Positions 22,729 through 34,273 of a stretch of 64,000 nucleotides of DNA are shown piece by piece. Below the pieces are notes generated by a model. It made no database searches, was not told the origin of the DNA, and was given only the letters and a program-made list of their open reading frames with translations. Position 1 is the stretch's first letter; each line of letters begins with the position of its first letter. Source of the DNA: Bryoerythrophyllum caledonicum (lineage: Eukaryota; Streptophyta; Bryopsida; Pottiales; Pottiaceae); the NCBI GenBank assembly GCA_963971425.1, contig OZ020523.1, positions 22,735,105-22,799,104 on the forward strand. The letters run 5' to 3'. The position numbers and the translations under genes were made by a program.

Positions 22729-23167
22729 ACATATCATGTGTGAAGAAAATATTTATACACAATTATTGGTGATTTTTTTACTTTTTTCTACTTGATTGTA
22801 TACAAAAATGTTCCAACCTCGTACAAATCAAAGCGGAAGTTTTGTATGTGAGGAGAGAGATCGACAATCGCAAAACAATGAAGTTCAGTCAAAATTTAAG
22901 ACCAAAATCAATGTGCATGTGTGTGAAATACAACATAGTATGTGGCATGGTATTCACTATATTTTAGTATATTTTGTGTTGTATTCCTAGCTTTTCCAAG
23001 AGTTTCATAAATCCAAATCATGATCTGATTGTTGGAGAGTGTTCAAGTAATGTGTGCGGAGATCTAAACCTCGTATCTTGAAGCCTAATTTCTCATGGAT
23101 TTCATTCAAATTGAGTTTTAGCACCTCCAGAGTCCCATTTCGGGCTTCCTGGGCGGCAAAGGGTTAA
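22729..23167 (+). mobile_element. TTAA-flanked element family F2, copy 1 (left-truncated)
   Basis: It matches the right half of 25636-26868 and 45119-45920 from gtgaagaaaatatttatac to the end ttcctgggcggcaaaggg followed by TTAA (23164-23167). The left half is missing. It lies just downstream of the B3 gene and may supply its 3' flank. Non-coding. Confidence 0.72.
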
Positions 23168-23390
23168 CGTGTAAACATCAGAAGGTACCACTGGTGGCCA
23201 CAATATTTCTACATGTATAATGTCGTATTTGAACATGATAAGATGAAGATATTGAAGTGACCTCTCAATGAAAGATGTTCAATCCAAAGGTGTAAGTCTT
23301 GCTAAACTTTGATACATTTGATGTATTCTAGAAAATAAAATACGTGCTTGTACATACGGTTCCCATCTAACTTTTAAGGGTTAAGTTGGA
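23168..23390 (+). repeat. F3 repeat copy
   Basis: Shares caatccaaaggtgtaagtc, cttgctaaactttgataca and ggtggccacaa-like blocks with 19605-19763 and 40260-40453. It ends in aagggttaag. It is probably a TTAA-type MITE remnant. Non-coding. Confidence 0.55.
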
Positions 23391-23394
23391 AAAT

Positions 23395-25460
23395 TGATGG
23401 TTCATAGAATTATGCGCTTATTCATAATTCGACCCCTTGGTGTTACACTACTAGCAATCGACCATGTGGCTTCTCACTTACTATTTCAAACATTTTAGAA
23501 GTGGGTGAGTCAATCCGGTCACAAAAGACCCCTTTCCGCATTCGGCATTAGCGGAAGGCAACACATCTGAAGTAAGGAAGGACACGGTTGCTTGTATTGT
23601 TGATTACGGAGCACTACAAGCATCTCTATAGCTCCTCACTCCAAATGTATAAGACATGGAAGACATTGTGCCACTGTCATTTAATTGACAATGAATTTAG
23701 GACTTTACATTTCCTACTTGAGTTCACATTCTTATGACTTATCCTTTTGTATTGACAACATTGGCTATCAATTGGATATTTATTGAGTAATATATCAAAC
23801 TTGTGAAGACATCCTAACCCATTCTTTTAAATTGATATATGAAAAATTATCATGTTAAACTATGAATGAATTCATGATTAAGTCATGATAATTGATTGAT
23901 TTCAACAATGTTGATTGAAAATTTCAATCAGTTATTATATTCCATTGATATTACATCTTTTCAGACATTATCACTATATGTAATTTATTCCCTATTTCAT
24001 AATTGGCACATTGATCTTTACATTATTGTCCTTGGTTTCTGACATTAACGTTATTTATAAATACTCCCTTTTTCATAATTCGCACACTGATCTTTACAAT
24101 ATTGTCCTTGGTTGCTGCTTTCCAAAGCCACTTGCGTGGAACAATGTCTTCCATGTCTTACAACTGGCACAGTAGACCACATGTTATTGTCCTGCCTGGA
24201 TGCATCCCGTACTCAATAATTTGACACATTCTCCATCTTTAATAGTTGGTGTAAAGAGCTGCACCATATATTATTGTCATGCCTGGATGCATCCCGTACT
24301 CAATAATTTGACACATTCTCCATCTTTAATAGTTGATGTACAGAGCTGGCCCAGGGCGAACTGACCCCCTCATTGGTACTTATCCAAGGTGGGCCCCGTC
24401 TTAAATGCATGGGGTCATATTTCTGGCCCTCTTATTTTGGGGGGTCCGGAGGCTTTTTTGGAATTTTTTTGACAAATTTGGGGCCTACGGCTATTGTTTA
24501 TCCTGTAGGTCCCTCCCCTGCTATAAATAGGGCCCCATCCAAAAATAAAATAGGGGCTAGGTTTGGCCCCACCACCTCGTGGCCCCCTCAGGTAAGTACC
24601 AACGAGGGGGTCAGTTCGCCCTGGGCTACAGAGCTGTACCACATATTACTGTCATGCCTGGCTGTACCACATATTACTGACATGCTTGGATGCATCCCGT
24701 ACTCAATAATTTGACACATTCTCCATCTTTGATAGTTGGCGTACAGAGGTGCAGGTTGTTGCCTACTTTTGGTGCCTTCTCTATCCACCAACATGGCATA
24801 TCTTAGAATAACATTAGACTTAATATACAAAAAGCAAGCCTGAGATTCAACACCGTCCATCTTTTGGTAAGGTGTTGGTCTAAAATTGTCTGCCCTCCTT
24901 GATTGATGTAGTAATTTCCTACCATGTGACATGGTTTAGAAGGCCTATAATTAAATTTATATGGAGAATTTTTATATCCAATCATTCATAATCAGTGAGA
25001 AAATCTAGATGTTTCAAAGGAAGTTAAAGTATGGTTCATTTAATGTAAATAAGTGAATGCATACAATAATGTCCACTCATCTAAAAATATCCGTCATATG
25101 TGGAACCAGAGATGATTGCAACACTAATTTTGACAATTCGTTAGACTACATTATACATGTCCATATCCAAGGCCCAACAAATCAAGTTAAGAATGGCATT
25201 CATACATGTCCATATCCAAGGCCCAACAAATCAAATTAAGGACGGCAAAATCCACCAGCTACGTCACTTGAGAAACTTGACAATAAAAACAAAAAAACAT
25301 AATATCCAAAAAATTGTTGGAATCATGTAGTAAAATAATCCGGTCTTTGAATATAGTATGGCCCACAGTAATTTGAGGTTCTAGACTAATTGGAGATTTA
25401 CATACAATTGTCAATTGGCACACTTGCTTGGAAACAAATGCCAATCAAAACATGACATGC
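23395..25460 (+). repeat. R-A repeat copy 3
   Basis: It aligns in order with 5130-7680 of copy 1: ctcacttactatttcaa, gtattgacaacattggc, cttccatgtcttac, acatggcatatctta. An internal stretch (about 24190-24720) is a roughly 87-bp unit repeated about three times (gcctggatgcatcccgta), into which a Mutator-type MITE is inserted. A second small tandem duplication (ccatatccaaggcccaac) lies at about 25150-25230. Confidence 0.66.
24349..24626. mobile_element. Mutator-type MITE, 278 bp, 10-bp target duplication
   Basis: Inverted ends of about 35 bp with one mismatch start gcccagggcgaactgacc. They are flanked by the direct repeat TACAGAGCTG at 24339-24348 and 24627-24636. A target duplication of 9-11 bp with long inverted ends is characteristic of Mutator-like elements. 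The host sequence is the 87-bp tandem unit of R-A copy 3. GC-rich compared with its surroundings; no coding capacity. Confidence 0.87.
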
Positions 25461-25635
25461 ATGTGCTTGGTGTAAATTAGTGTAGGTACATTGATGAGCA
25501 TCTACCACGACCGGCGCCACCAAAATCAATGCAAGCAATGTTGTGAAGTGGGGACGCAATGAAATGTATCCATTCTCTAGATGATGTTCCGCATAATCTA
25601 TTACTGTTGTAGATTCTTCTAAGCCTAGGGAGGCC
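25461..25635. other. Short spacer with MITE-like block
   Basis: Contains tctattactgttgtagatt, related to blocks in the small TTAA elements at 1951-2056 and 47886-48015. Otherwise nothing is recognised. Confidence 0.4.
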
Positions 25636-26868
25636 TTAACCCTTTAGCGCCCAGGGATGTTTCTGAAAAAACCAAGAATTCAACTGATTTTTTTCTTTGA
25701 ACCGGAATTGATGGAAATACAATGACTAATATTAATATCTAACCTTACAAAATTGAACTTAACCCATGATCTCAACTTTGGGGAAATTTTGCACAACATC
25801 CAACCGTTGATGGAATAGATTATAGTGTTTAAAGTTACCGTATATTGGTAATAAAAACTGTGGAATTTGGAGGGTGTACTACTTTAACTATCAATAGAGT
25901 CTTGCAAGAATTTTTTTACTTTGAATTAGAGCCGTTCACATGTGCACTAGGTTGATAGCTTCGCATTGACATAATATATGTGAAGAAAATATTTATACAC
26001 AATTATTGGTGATTTTTTCTTTTTTCTACTTGGTTGTATACAAAAATGTTCCAACCTTATACAAATCAAAACGGAAATTTTGTATGTGAGGAGAGAGATC
26101 AACAATCACAAAACAATGAAGAATGTCTTAAAGACCAAGTTCAATCAAATTTAAGACCAAAATCAATGTGCATGTGTGTGAAATACAACATAGTATGTGG
26201 CATAGTATTCACTGTATTTGAGTGTATTTGGTGTATTTTGTATCGTATTCCTAGCTTTTCCAAGAGTTCTATAAATCTAAATCATGATCTGATTGTTGGA
26301 GAGTGTTCGTGTAACGAGTGCGCAAATCTGAACCTACTATCTCGAAGCCTAGTTCCTCATGGATTTCATGCAAATTGAGTTTGAGCACCTCCGGAGTCCC
26401 ATTTCGGGCTTCCTGGGCGCTAAGAGCACCTCCACCGCAGGCTCCCATCCCGACAGACCTGTCAGGTTTGGTGGGTCTGGAGGAAGGTGCTCCCCCACTG
26501 GTCGGGGCCGCCAAACCGATCAAGCGGGATGGAGGGAGTTGGGAGCAAGCCTAGAAAAGGAGAGAATATGGCGGGGGACTGAAAATTTCACCGGGGCTAG
26601 GCCACCAATTTGGTTCTAGCACGTGGTGGAGCAACAATGGCTGTGGGAGTGGCTGCCACTGACAGTCCATTCACTAACGCGTTTTTGCATGGACCCACAA
26701 CAGGGCTTTTATTATGAGAGCCAGGTTTCCAGGCCGGATAACCTTGCTCCCGGCTAGCGCTGCGCTAGGCGCCCTGCAGCCCAACCACGGGGCAGGGTTC
26801 AAGGCCAAAACCCAGGGTAGTCTCCACCGGGCTGGCGCATCCCTGGTGGAGGTGCTCTAAAGGGTTAA
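25636..26868 (+). mobile_element. TTAA-flanked element family F2, copy 2 (full, with nested MITE)
   Basis: Left end TTAACCCTTTAGCGCCCAGG; the right end mirrors it (cctgggcg...taaagggTTAA). Without the nested element at 26424-26857 its length is about 800 bp, as in 45119-45920. TTAA duplications and CCCTTT ends suggest the piggyBac superfamily. There is no transposase. The right end has two TTAA steps (26865-26868 and 26873-26876), as in the family P copies. Confidence 0.76.
26424..26857. mobile_element. Harbinger/Tourist-type MITE nested in family F2 copy 2
   Basis: Inverted ends GAGCACCTCCACC (13 bp) are flanked by the 3-bp direct repeat TAA (26421-26423 and 26858-26860). A 3-bp TAA/TWA duplication with short inverted ends is typical of PIF/Harbinger MITEs. 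The other F2 copies show the uninterrupted site. The inside is GC-rich and non-coding. Confidence 0.82.
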
Positions 26869-27106
26869 AGGGTTAACAGGGATAGATAGAAAGTTGGCAA
26901 AACTTCCTGATAAATAAAGAAATTCTTAAAAATCTCTCACAAAGTACGGAAAACTCAATGCACCAATCGCATGAAAACTTCTTGATGAAAACAAGAAAAA
27001 CGAGCTTGCTTAGACGGTGTAGAAGGCTATGCACCAAGAGCGAGGAAAGGTGGCAGAATTTCTTAATTGATAGATGGAAAGAATGATTGTTCTTACAAGA
27101 GTGATA

Positions 27107-30100
27107 TCAAGTCGAGAGTGCAGTAGACTTGAGAGAGAGCTGGGTTAATTGGGAAGGATCCACCGCGGCAGGCGCGTTGGTGAGCAGGCAGCGAGCGGTG
27201 GTAGACTTGGGGAACGCGATCACGTCTCGAATGGAGGTCTCACCCGCCAGCAACATCACCAACCGGTCCAGTCCATATGCAATGCCTCCTGCAAAACAAT
27301 AAACAAACAAAGACGAAGAAGAAGCCATCACATTCAGTGCCTGCATAAACCTAATAAACAAAGAAAGACGAAGAAGCCATCACACTCAGTGCCTGCATAA
27401 ACCTGATAAACAAAGAGAGCCAAAGAAGAAGCCATCACATTGAGTGCCTGCATAAACCTGATAAACAAAGAAAGACAAAGAAGAAGCCATCACATTCAGT
27501 GCCTGCGTAAACCTGGTCCTTTGTGATGATGGCGAATCTAAGTTGCTCTATCATCTTCAGCTAAAGTTGAGCACAAGAAGGGGTGATTTGATGGAGTCCA
27601 CAATATTTTTTGTTTTCTGGTTTGCATTTTGGACCTGGGTACAACTTGTTGTTATGGAAAAGGGTAAAGGGGAGGTGTGCAATACCGTGTGGTGGAGCAC
27701 CGAGGTCTAGCGCTTCTAGAAGAAATCCGAACTTCTCTTCTGCCTGAAAACACATCTTAATGTTAGGTGCAAAAGTAAAGTTGTTGCAATTGAATTAATC
27801 GGCAGATTCTACTTGACAGCTGCAGTTTATAGAAGGGAGAGAATGAATAAATTATATATACTAACTCAGTCACATTGATTGTGAGTTATTAGGGATGAGT
27901 TCCAGTTTCACACGTCAAATTATGTTCAATTCAGCACATGGTTGTGACCACTTTCCAGGAAGATTTCGTTACAAACCTCTTCTGGTGTCAAGCCGATAGC
28001 ACTCAAAACTTTTTCCTGAACAGCTCTCCTGTATATCCTCAGGCTCCCACCTCCAATCTGAGAGTATCAACCAGTAAGACATAAAGACCAGGACATAATT
28101 CATGCCTGTCACATCTTTATACCAACTTGTAAGGTGGGGTAAAACTCACCTCGACACCATTGTAAACTAAGTCATATGCCAAAGCGCGAGCAGTTCTAAG
28201 GTCACCCATGTCATCTGGATGAGGAGCAGTAAAGGGGTGGTGAAGTGCCTGCCTTAACAAAGTGCTTGTTAGACAAGGTTGAGGATTTAGAGTCAAAACT
28301 CTCACCAAAGCGCTGTGACTATTTGACTTGCAAGAAAAACAATGATAATCGGAATTCAGAGATTGACTACCTAGCTAGAAAGAGACGGAAACTTATATCA
28401 TCATAGCCAAAGCTTCAAAGATATGTCAAAGATTTACAGTTTTCATTCCCATGCACCAACTTTCGAATCTGAGGAGTATAAGACGCACCTCAAGCCTTTG
28501 CTCATCTTCATTCCATTCAAACATGGGAAAGTCTGTGACCCAGAGTATCGCATGCGCAGTCTGATACACAAAGTGTGGAAGTGTGAGAAATTGACCAGAA
28601 CTTATGTCCCAGAAGATTAGGTTAATGGGGACGGTAGAAAAAAAAATACCTTGTCAATAAGATCTAAGCTTCCAGCAAGATAAGTCCGAAGAGCATCCAG
28701 AGTTCTGTACACTGATGGAGCTGGGCCTGCTGCAAATAGGAGAAGATCTCCTGCATTAGAACCACAACGTACTACAAGCTCCTGTTTTTTCTCCGGGCTC
28801 AAGCTTCCAACAATGGCAGGAGGCCCCTCAAGCTCACCTGCATATAAACCCTCCTGTCAGTCAACTAAAATCTTCAACTAAGAAAATCAGAAGCAAAGAT
28901 ATCATGAGTTCTGACCTGTTTTCTAGTGAAAATCAGCCCGAAATAGCTCTCAATAACTGTGATCAGCTCAAAGAGGAAAAAAGCGGCTAAGATTACAACA
29001 TGAGATCTCCTTCTTCCCTCTCAAAGCGGCTAAAACTATTTCGAACTTTAGTTTAGAGACCACCAAGCTCTTCCAAACTTAATAAGGATTAACCACCCAG
29101 CTCTTCCATCGACCTGATAGCTACCAAGGGGAGAAGAGTATTATGTATCAAAGGAGGGGTATCTTATTGAACCTTTCGGTGACTCCACGAATGACTTTGA
29201 AGAGAAAACAAATGTCCTAATAGCAATACATTAATGATCACCCACAAAGCAAGACTCTGTTGATAGAGGTTAATCACAAGCACGTTAGAAGAAGAGGTAG
29301 CCTACCGCCTGCCAACACTTTCAGGAAGGGTAGGCCTTTAGACCCCGACTTGATAGCCTGCTGATACACGTCTCCCTTCTTTATCCTTGTGGCTGATATT
29401 TTTGAAGCGCCTCCGGGAACACTGATTGCTTTGACGAGGCCACCTTCTTCCACTGCACTTGCAAATGGCGCAAAACTCGATCCAGCAAAAAGCTCTGAAA
29501 CCTACAATAGAAACAAAACTGAATTATGACGACGAGAATGAGAAATTATGAAGAAAATACAAACAAAGCGTTGAAATCATACCTCCACGAGCTCCAGTCC
29601 ATAACGAAGATCAGGCTTGTCACTACCGAACCGTGACATTGCCTCGGCGTAAGTGAGCCTTGGGAAAGGATTCGGCAGATCGACTCCTATTATTTCCTTG
29701 AATACCTGCAACTCAACGAGAAAAGACTCAATTTAAGTAGGAAAAGAAAAGCTGGTTTAGCTACGAGAAAAGATCAAGAGCGTTGGTGGAACTCATCGGA
29801 TGTGTTCACGGCGGATCAATGAAGACAAAAGGAAAAGAGGTGTTGTTTAAAGCACACATGTCTCATGAGTCCCTCGTTGAGCTCCAGCATATCCTCAAGA
29901 GGAGTAAAAGACAGCTCCATATCCAGCTGTGTGAACTCCGGTTGCCTGTCCGCCCTTAAGTCTTCGTCTCGAAAGCACCTGAAGACTCCAAAACAAGTTC
30001 TGATAAGTCCTCACATGATCTCACATGTTCTGGAGACCACCAGGCTCGTCTATTGATCTAATAGCTGTTAGAGTTGTTTGTAAAGTGAGGCAAAATTACC

Positions 30101-31856
30101 ATGAGTTTTGAGACTACTAACTTGAGTTTAGAGACCACCAAGCTTTTCCATACTTCATAAGAGAAAAGTACTGTAGCTACTAAGAGTGAGGAAAGAGTAG
30201 TATTAAAATCGAAAGACCTGGTATCTTATTGAAACTTTGGGTGACGCTAGAAAGAACTCAAACATGTGAAAATTACCTCGCCAATTGATAGTATCTGTTA
30301 AACCCTGAAACCATGAGCATCTGTTTGAAGAGCTGTGGACTTTGTGGCAACGCATAGAAATCCCCTGGCTATAATCACACCACCAATGAGCTCAGCATTT
30401 AATGACACAAGAGTACCTCTACACCTCGCACCTGAAAAGCAAGGAGACTTCATTTCTAAACTATTTAGATTGTACATCTGATGGAAAGGATCTAATTCTT
30501 ACTTGTACACGCGATGGAACAAGGTAGTCACGAGCGCCTTCTGGGGTTGACCTTGTAAGAATCGGAGTCTCTATCTGGAAACGAAACGAGAATCTTGTTA
30601 CTTGCAAGAAATTGCAGACATCGCTTCATACCTACACCATTTTCAAGGGTATAACCTCAATGAAATCATGGACATCCTCCAAGTGCCTCCGCATGAGCTT
30701 GATGATGTTGTGCCGCATACGCAAATTGGTGCTCATCTGTGCCCTCCTCAAGTCAAGGTGTCGGTACCTGAAATCAAACCAGCCATCTAACCCCCATTCA
30801 TGTGTCTCTATCTTTCCCTCATATGCCTCAAAATGATCACAATATCAATTTCATCCCCCACCTACACTGATTCTCCTATTTCCTAGAAGATGCTCTTGCT
30901 GTTTATGCATCAGGACATCATCACAAGGTATGTCCATGAATATTGTACAAATTGAAAGAAAAACATGGCAGCATGAAAGAGGGCAAAAACCTGAGACGAA
31001 CTTCTTCGGACGGCATCTCTTTGTTGTCATCCGCAAGCGTCACCAGAAACGGCAAAGCCAATCCCACCTTGTTCAGAACCTGTAGGCTCTCTGCAACGAT
31101 CTGAATGCAAGTAGATTAGATCCTGAATCTGGGCTAACCGTTGAACCCTAAACCCTAAACCGGTGACTCACCTCAACAGCTCCGGTAGCCATGCGAGCAT
31201 TTGCAACTTCTTTAGGCCGAAGACGAACAGTGCCTTCAACTGCCACAACGTACTCAATGCGCACATGCTGCACGGCTTCATGGCCCTCAGGAAAGTTGTC
31301 AGGATCGGACGTGATCTGCCAACATCCACAAAAGAGAATAATGTAACATCAAACATCAAACAATGAAACATCGAAGAATAATGAAACATCGAACATCCAC
31401 CGGATGTGTAATGTGACTGGCTGCATTTCCTATCAATGTGAAGACCCATACCTGCACGATTCCGGTATGATCTCGCATGTTCACGAAGGCGATGGCGCCG
31501 TGGCTACGCTGCGACGCGACCCACCCGCAGACGCGTACCTTCGCCCCCACGTCCTTCTCCGTCAGCTTCCCACACTCGTGAGACCGCTTCGTGAAATCCA
31601 GCGCCTCATTGGCAAGATCCAACCCCCCTGCGGTCTTCGTCGTCGCGGGCTTCTCCTGCACCGAGCTCACCACGGGCAGGGCGAAAGAGGGTTTGGAGCG
31701 CAGGCTCGGAGTGGTGTGCACCGATTTCTGCCATCTCGGCCGCGGAGAGAGGGGCTGTCTGCGGAGCGAAAAAGAACGCAGGAGCATCAAAGCGTGCGAG
31801 CGCGGGGCGCCCAGGCGCACCGCCATCGCCATCGCCGTGCGCAGGCTCTCCGCCAT
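27107..31856 (-). CDS. Aspartyl-tRNA synthetase, organellar (bacterial type)
   Basis: It charges tRNA-Asp with aspartate for translation in plastids and/or mitochondria. Fifteen exons on the minus strand: 31452-31856, 31172-31315, 30991-31100, 30656-30767, 30503-30574, 30277-30368, 29858-29978, 29583-29705, 29306-29501, 28650-28837, 28489-28560, 28150-28248, 27977-28057, 27686-27743, 27107-27288. All borders are GT-AG and the frame closes exactly at 684 residues. An Arg/Ser/Ala-rich start (about 1-60) looks like an organelle-targeting peptide. An OB-fold tRNA-binding domain follows ([15 protein letters not shown]). Class II motif 1 region is [20 protein letters not shown], motif 2 is [16 protein letters not shown] (about 312-327), the GAD insert typical of bacterial AspRS lies between, and motif 3 is [10 protein letters not shown] (about 625-634). 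The catalytic motifs I can see are intact. The first ATG (31854-31856) was chosen. Confidence 0.95.
27300..27516. repeat. 55-bp tandem repeat in the last AspRS intron
   Basis: About four copies of a unit of 55-57 bp (caaagaagaagccatcacat ... gcctgcataaacctgat) lie between exon 15 and exon 14. Copies differ by a few bases. Several units contain 3' splice-site-like tracts when read on the minus strand, which could permit alternative acceptors. Confidence 0.85.
31144..31161. promoter_or_regulatory. Telomere-repeat-like motif in AspRS intron 2
   Basis: Contains aaccctaaaccctaaacc, two and a half plant telomere-type units, between exons 3 and 2. It could be an intronic enhancer-like telo-box or chance; no function is shown. 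Confidence 0.45.
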
Positions 31857-31864
31857 CAATCACA

Positions 31865-31879
31865 AGGGTTTAGGGTTTA
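31865..31879 (-). promoter_or_regulatory. Telo-box just upstream of the AspRS start codon
   Basis: On the gene strand it reads taaaccctaaaccct, ending 8 bases before the ATG, so it lies in the 5' leader or core promoter. Telo-boxes (AAACCCTAA) are known in plant promoters of translation-machinery genes, which fits an aminoacyl-tRNA synthetase. The role here is inferred. Confidence 0.6.
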
Positions 31880-32974
31880 AGGCTATCCACTCCTTTCTAG
31901 GGCTCCAACCCACCCATCAAAACCCCATCTCTGCACACAAAAAAGGCATCATTCCAAGAGCTGCAACCGCCACCTCCAAAGGCTCAAAATCTCCCCAACA
32001 TTGCACCCAGCTCGAAATTCGCCCAAATATTGCCAGAAAACAACGAGAATCTTCACAATCCTCAAATGCTCAGAAACTCGCCGAACTTGCACATTCAATC
32101 TTTCGAAATTAGAACGCTAAATGTTGAGCTGTAAGCGAACCCTATTTGTGATCGTTTGTAAGCATTCAAACTGTTTTGTACAACCGCAGAAATCAGTGCA
32201 ATCACTCTACGATAGAAATTCCAGACTCGAATTCCCTACCGAATACCGAATTGATAAGCCACGAAAACAAGGGAATCGATTGAGTTAAGTACCTAGATGT
32301 GAATTTGTAGCAAAATGACAGACATCGGCCTGTGCAGCAACTCATGAAACTGATCTCAAGGGACGAACAAGGTACGCAAAACCGACCGTGTTCCCCAAAA
32401 CCGGCACCATACCCAAAACCGACATTATCAGGAGAACTCGTTGACCTGGAGGAACAAGATGTACTGCTGGGGTAGATTACATTTGCGGTGGTGGTTTTAT
32501 GAATTCAGCCGATTCTCATGCGTTATCCAGATGGGTGGAGGTGCGGCTGAGCTTCGGATGTTGCATGTTTGATGTATGTTTTGTTGAATGATTCTGCTAG
32601 ACTTCTTCATGTGTATCATGCTCACTTGTGCAACATTTAGACTTGTTTTCTCGTAGTTGAAGTTGATTCTGAAAACGGGGTGTAAACCAAGGCTGGTGTC
32701 ATTCTGTTTCTTTAGTATTGTGGAGACATTCAATACTTTGGCAGTTTCATGCTTGCGCAAGTGAGATTTCGTGTTCGAAAGTTAGTTCGAAAGATTTAGA
32801 GAGGGCTTCTTAAACCTCGAAAGTGAACAGAAACTCCATTTTCGTATGATTCTCCAACTGAATTCTACAGCTCCCTGACGCCAATTCGAGATTGCTTCTC
32901 ATGGATACCAAACTTCAAGTTGTGGGCTCAAAAGTTGGTTACAGTACAATCTGTCTAACTCAATACTGCCTAAC
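31880..32974. other. Upstream region of AspRS, no other gene seen
   Basis: The first about 250 bases probably hold the AspRS promoter and leader. Beyond that I see only short open frames without domains and no terminal repeats. Confidence 0.5.
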
Positions 32975-33256
32975 TTAACCCCTTAACACTTAAGTGGATC
33001 ATGAGAGCCGAGGAGATTCTACGAGTGTTGTAGATTAGGTAGAACATCATCTACACAATGGGTACATTTTAGCACAACCCCACTTCATGGAAATCACTGG
33101 AGTTTGCTATCGCATGCATGGATTGGAGATTGGAGAGATCCACTTAAAAGCTCATGAGGAGCTCCAAATGCAGTTAGAGAATGTGAGAGACAATGGCCAA
33201 TTGCGGAAAGCACCAAAATCAACTTTGTCAGGGCCTCGTAGGTGTTAAAGGGTTAA
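32975..33256. mobile_element. TTAA-flanked MITE, 282 bp
   Basis: Left end TTAACCCCTTAACACTTA; the right end read inward is TTAACCCTTTAACACCTA, so about 18 bp match with two differences. TTAA on both sides fits piggyBac-type targeting. It contains the ctacgagtgttgtagatt block seen in the other small TTAA elements. Non-coding. Confidence 0.78.
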
Positions 33257-33317
33257 TCCGGTAATCCAATATTCATCGTTGGTCCCAACATGAGGCAAAT
33301 ACTACCAATGCTATGTA

Positions 33318-33860
33318 AGGTAGAGGCACCCAATTCCGATCACTAAGCCAATTTGGGACTCAAATGACATTGTATGATAATAACATTTATGTAGAAAGAT
33401 GCAGAATTAGGCATGAAACTCAACAAATATTTTTTCAAATTTAATCACAAAGATTATGAATTGATATAGAATTTAAAAGCTTATAAACCACCGGATCCCA
33501 TAATCAAACTCTAGAGTAGGTGAGATTTGGTGCCCTCCTTCACCAAATGCCAATAAGTGAGAGTGAGTAAAGAGAGAAGACATGCCATGGATAACCAACT
33601 CATGGAGGGTATTCAATGCCAATCGGCCTTGTTCAACTTTTGAGGCATGGCCACCAATGAGAGCTCAATTGAGATGGAGCAATCTAAAATTGCACACTTC
33701 ATGGCCCAATGCCGATAATGACTGTTATTTTCAGATTTTGAGTTATTGGTATTGGATCACTTCATGCACCATTTCAAGCATTTGCCATTTTCATGCACCA
33801 TGCCATGCATACTCTACTTATCGGAATTGGATGGCCGATTGGAATTGGGTGCCTCTACCT
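33318..33860. mobile_element. TA-flanked MITE, 543 bp (Tc1/mariner-type)
   Basis: Inverted ends aggtaggagg-like, exactly aggtagaggcacccaattcc on the left and its complement on the right, are bounded by TA at 33316-33317 and 33861-33862. TA duplication with about 24-bp inverted ends fits a Tc1/mariner-derived MITE. The inside holds a second, shorter ccaattcc-type inverted block and no coding sequence. A TA duplication is only 2 bp, so the superfamily is tentative. Confidence 0.75.
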
Positions 33861-33862
33861 TA

Positions 33863-34271
33863 GTTGTCAACATGCCTTGTTCAATTACCTTTCCAAATTG
33901 ACATGTGACTAACCCTAGTCCAAACTATATTGATTTAGATAGGTTCTACTTTAATATGAAGACCCTAAACTCTAAGATTGCTCAAATTCTAAACCCTAAA
34001 CTTATAACACTACTTAGTTCATTATAATTTCATATGATATTGAACTTTTTATACTCATATTCTACTTCAAATAACATAACGTTTTCATCCAATGCTTACT
34101 ACAAAAGAACATCATTCAAAATTGGCAATAGTGGAGTCTACTCAAATTCTCAAAAGGTCCAATAGTTGACAATTTTTAAATGTACAATTTAACATTCAAA
34201 TTTACATATTAAATCCACACAAGTTTACTTCTAAGTGAATTCAAGTGGGTTCAATATGTACAATTTGAATG
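33863..34271. other. AT-rich spacer between two MITE-type elements
   Basis: No gene, array or terminal repeat recognised. Confidence 0.55.
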
Positions 34272-34273
34272 TA

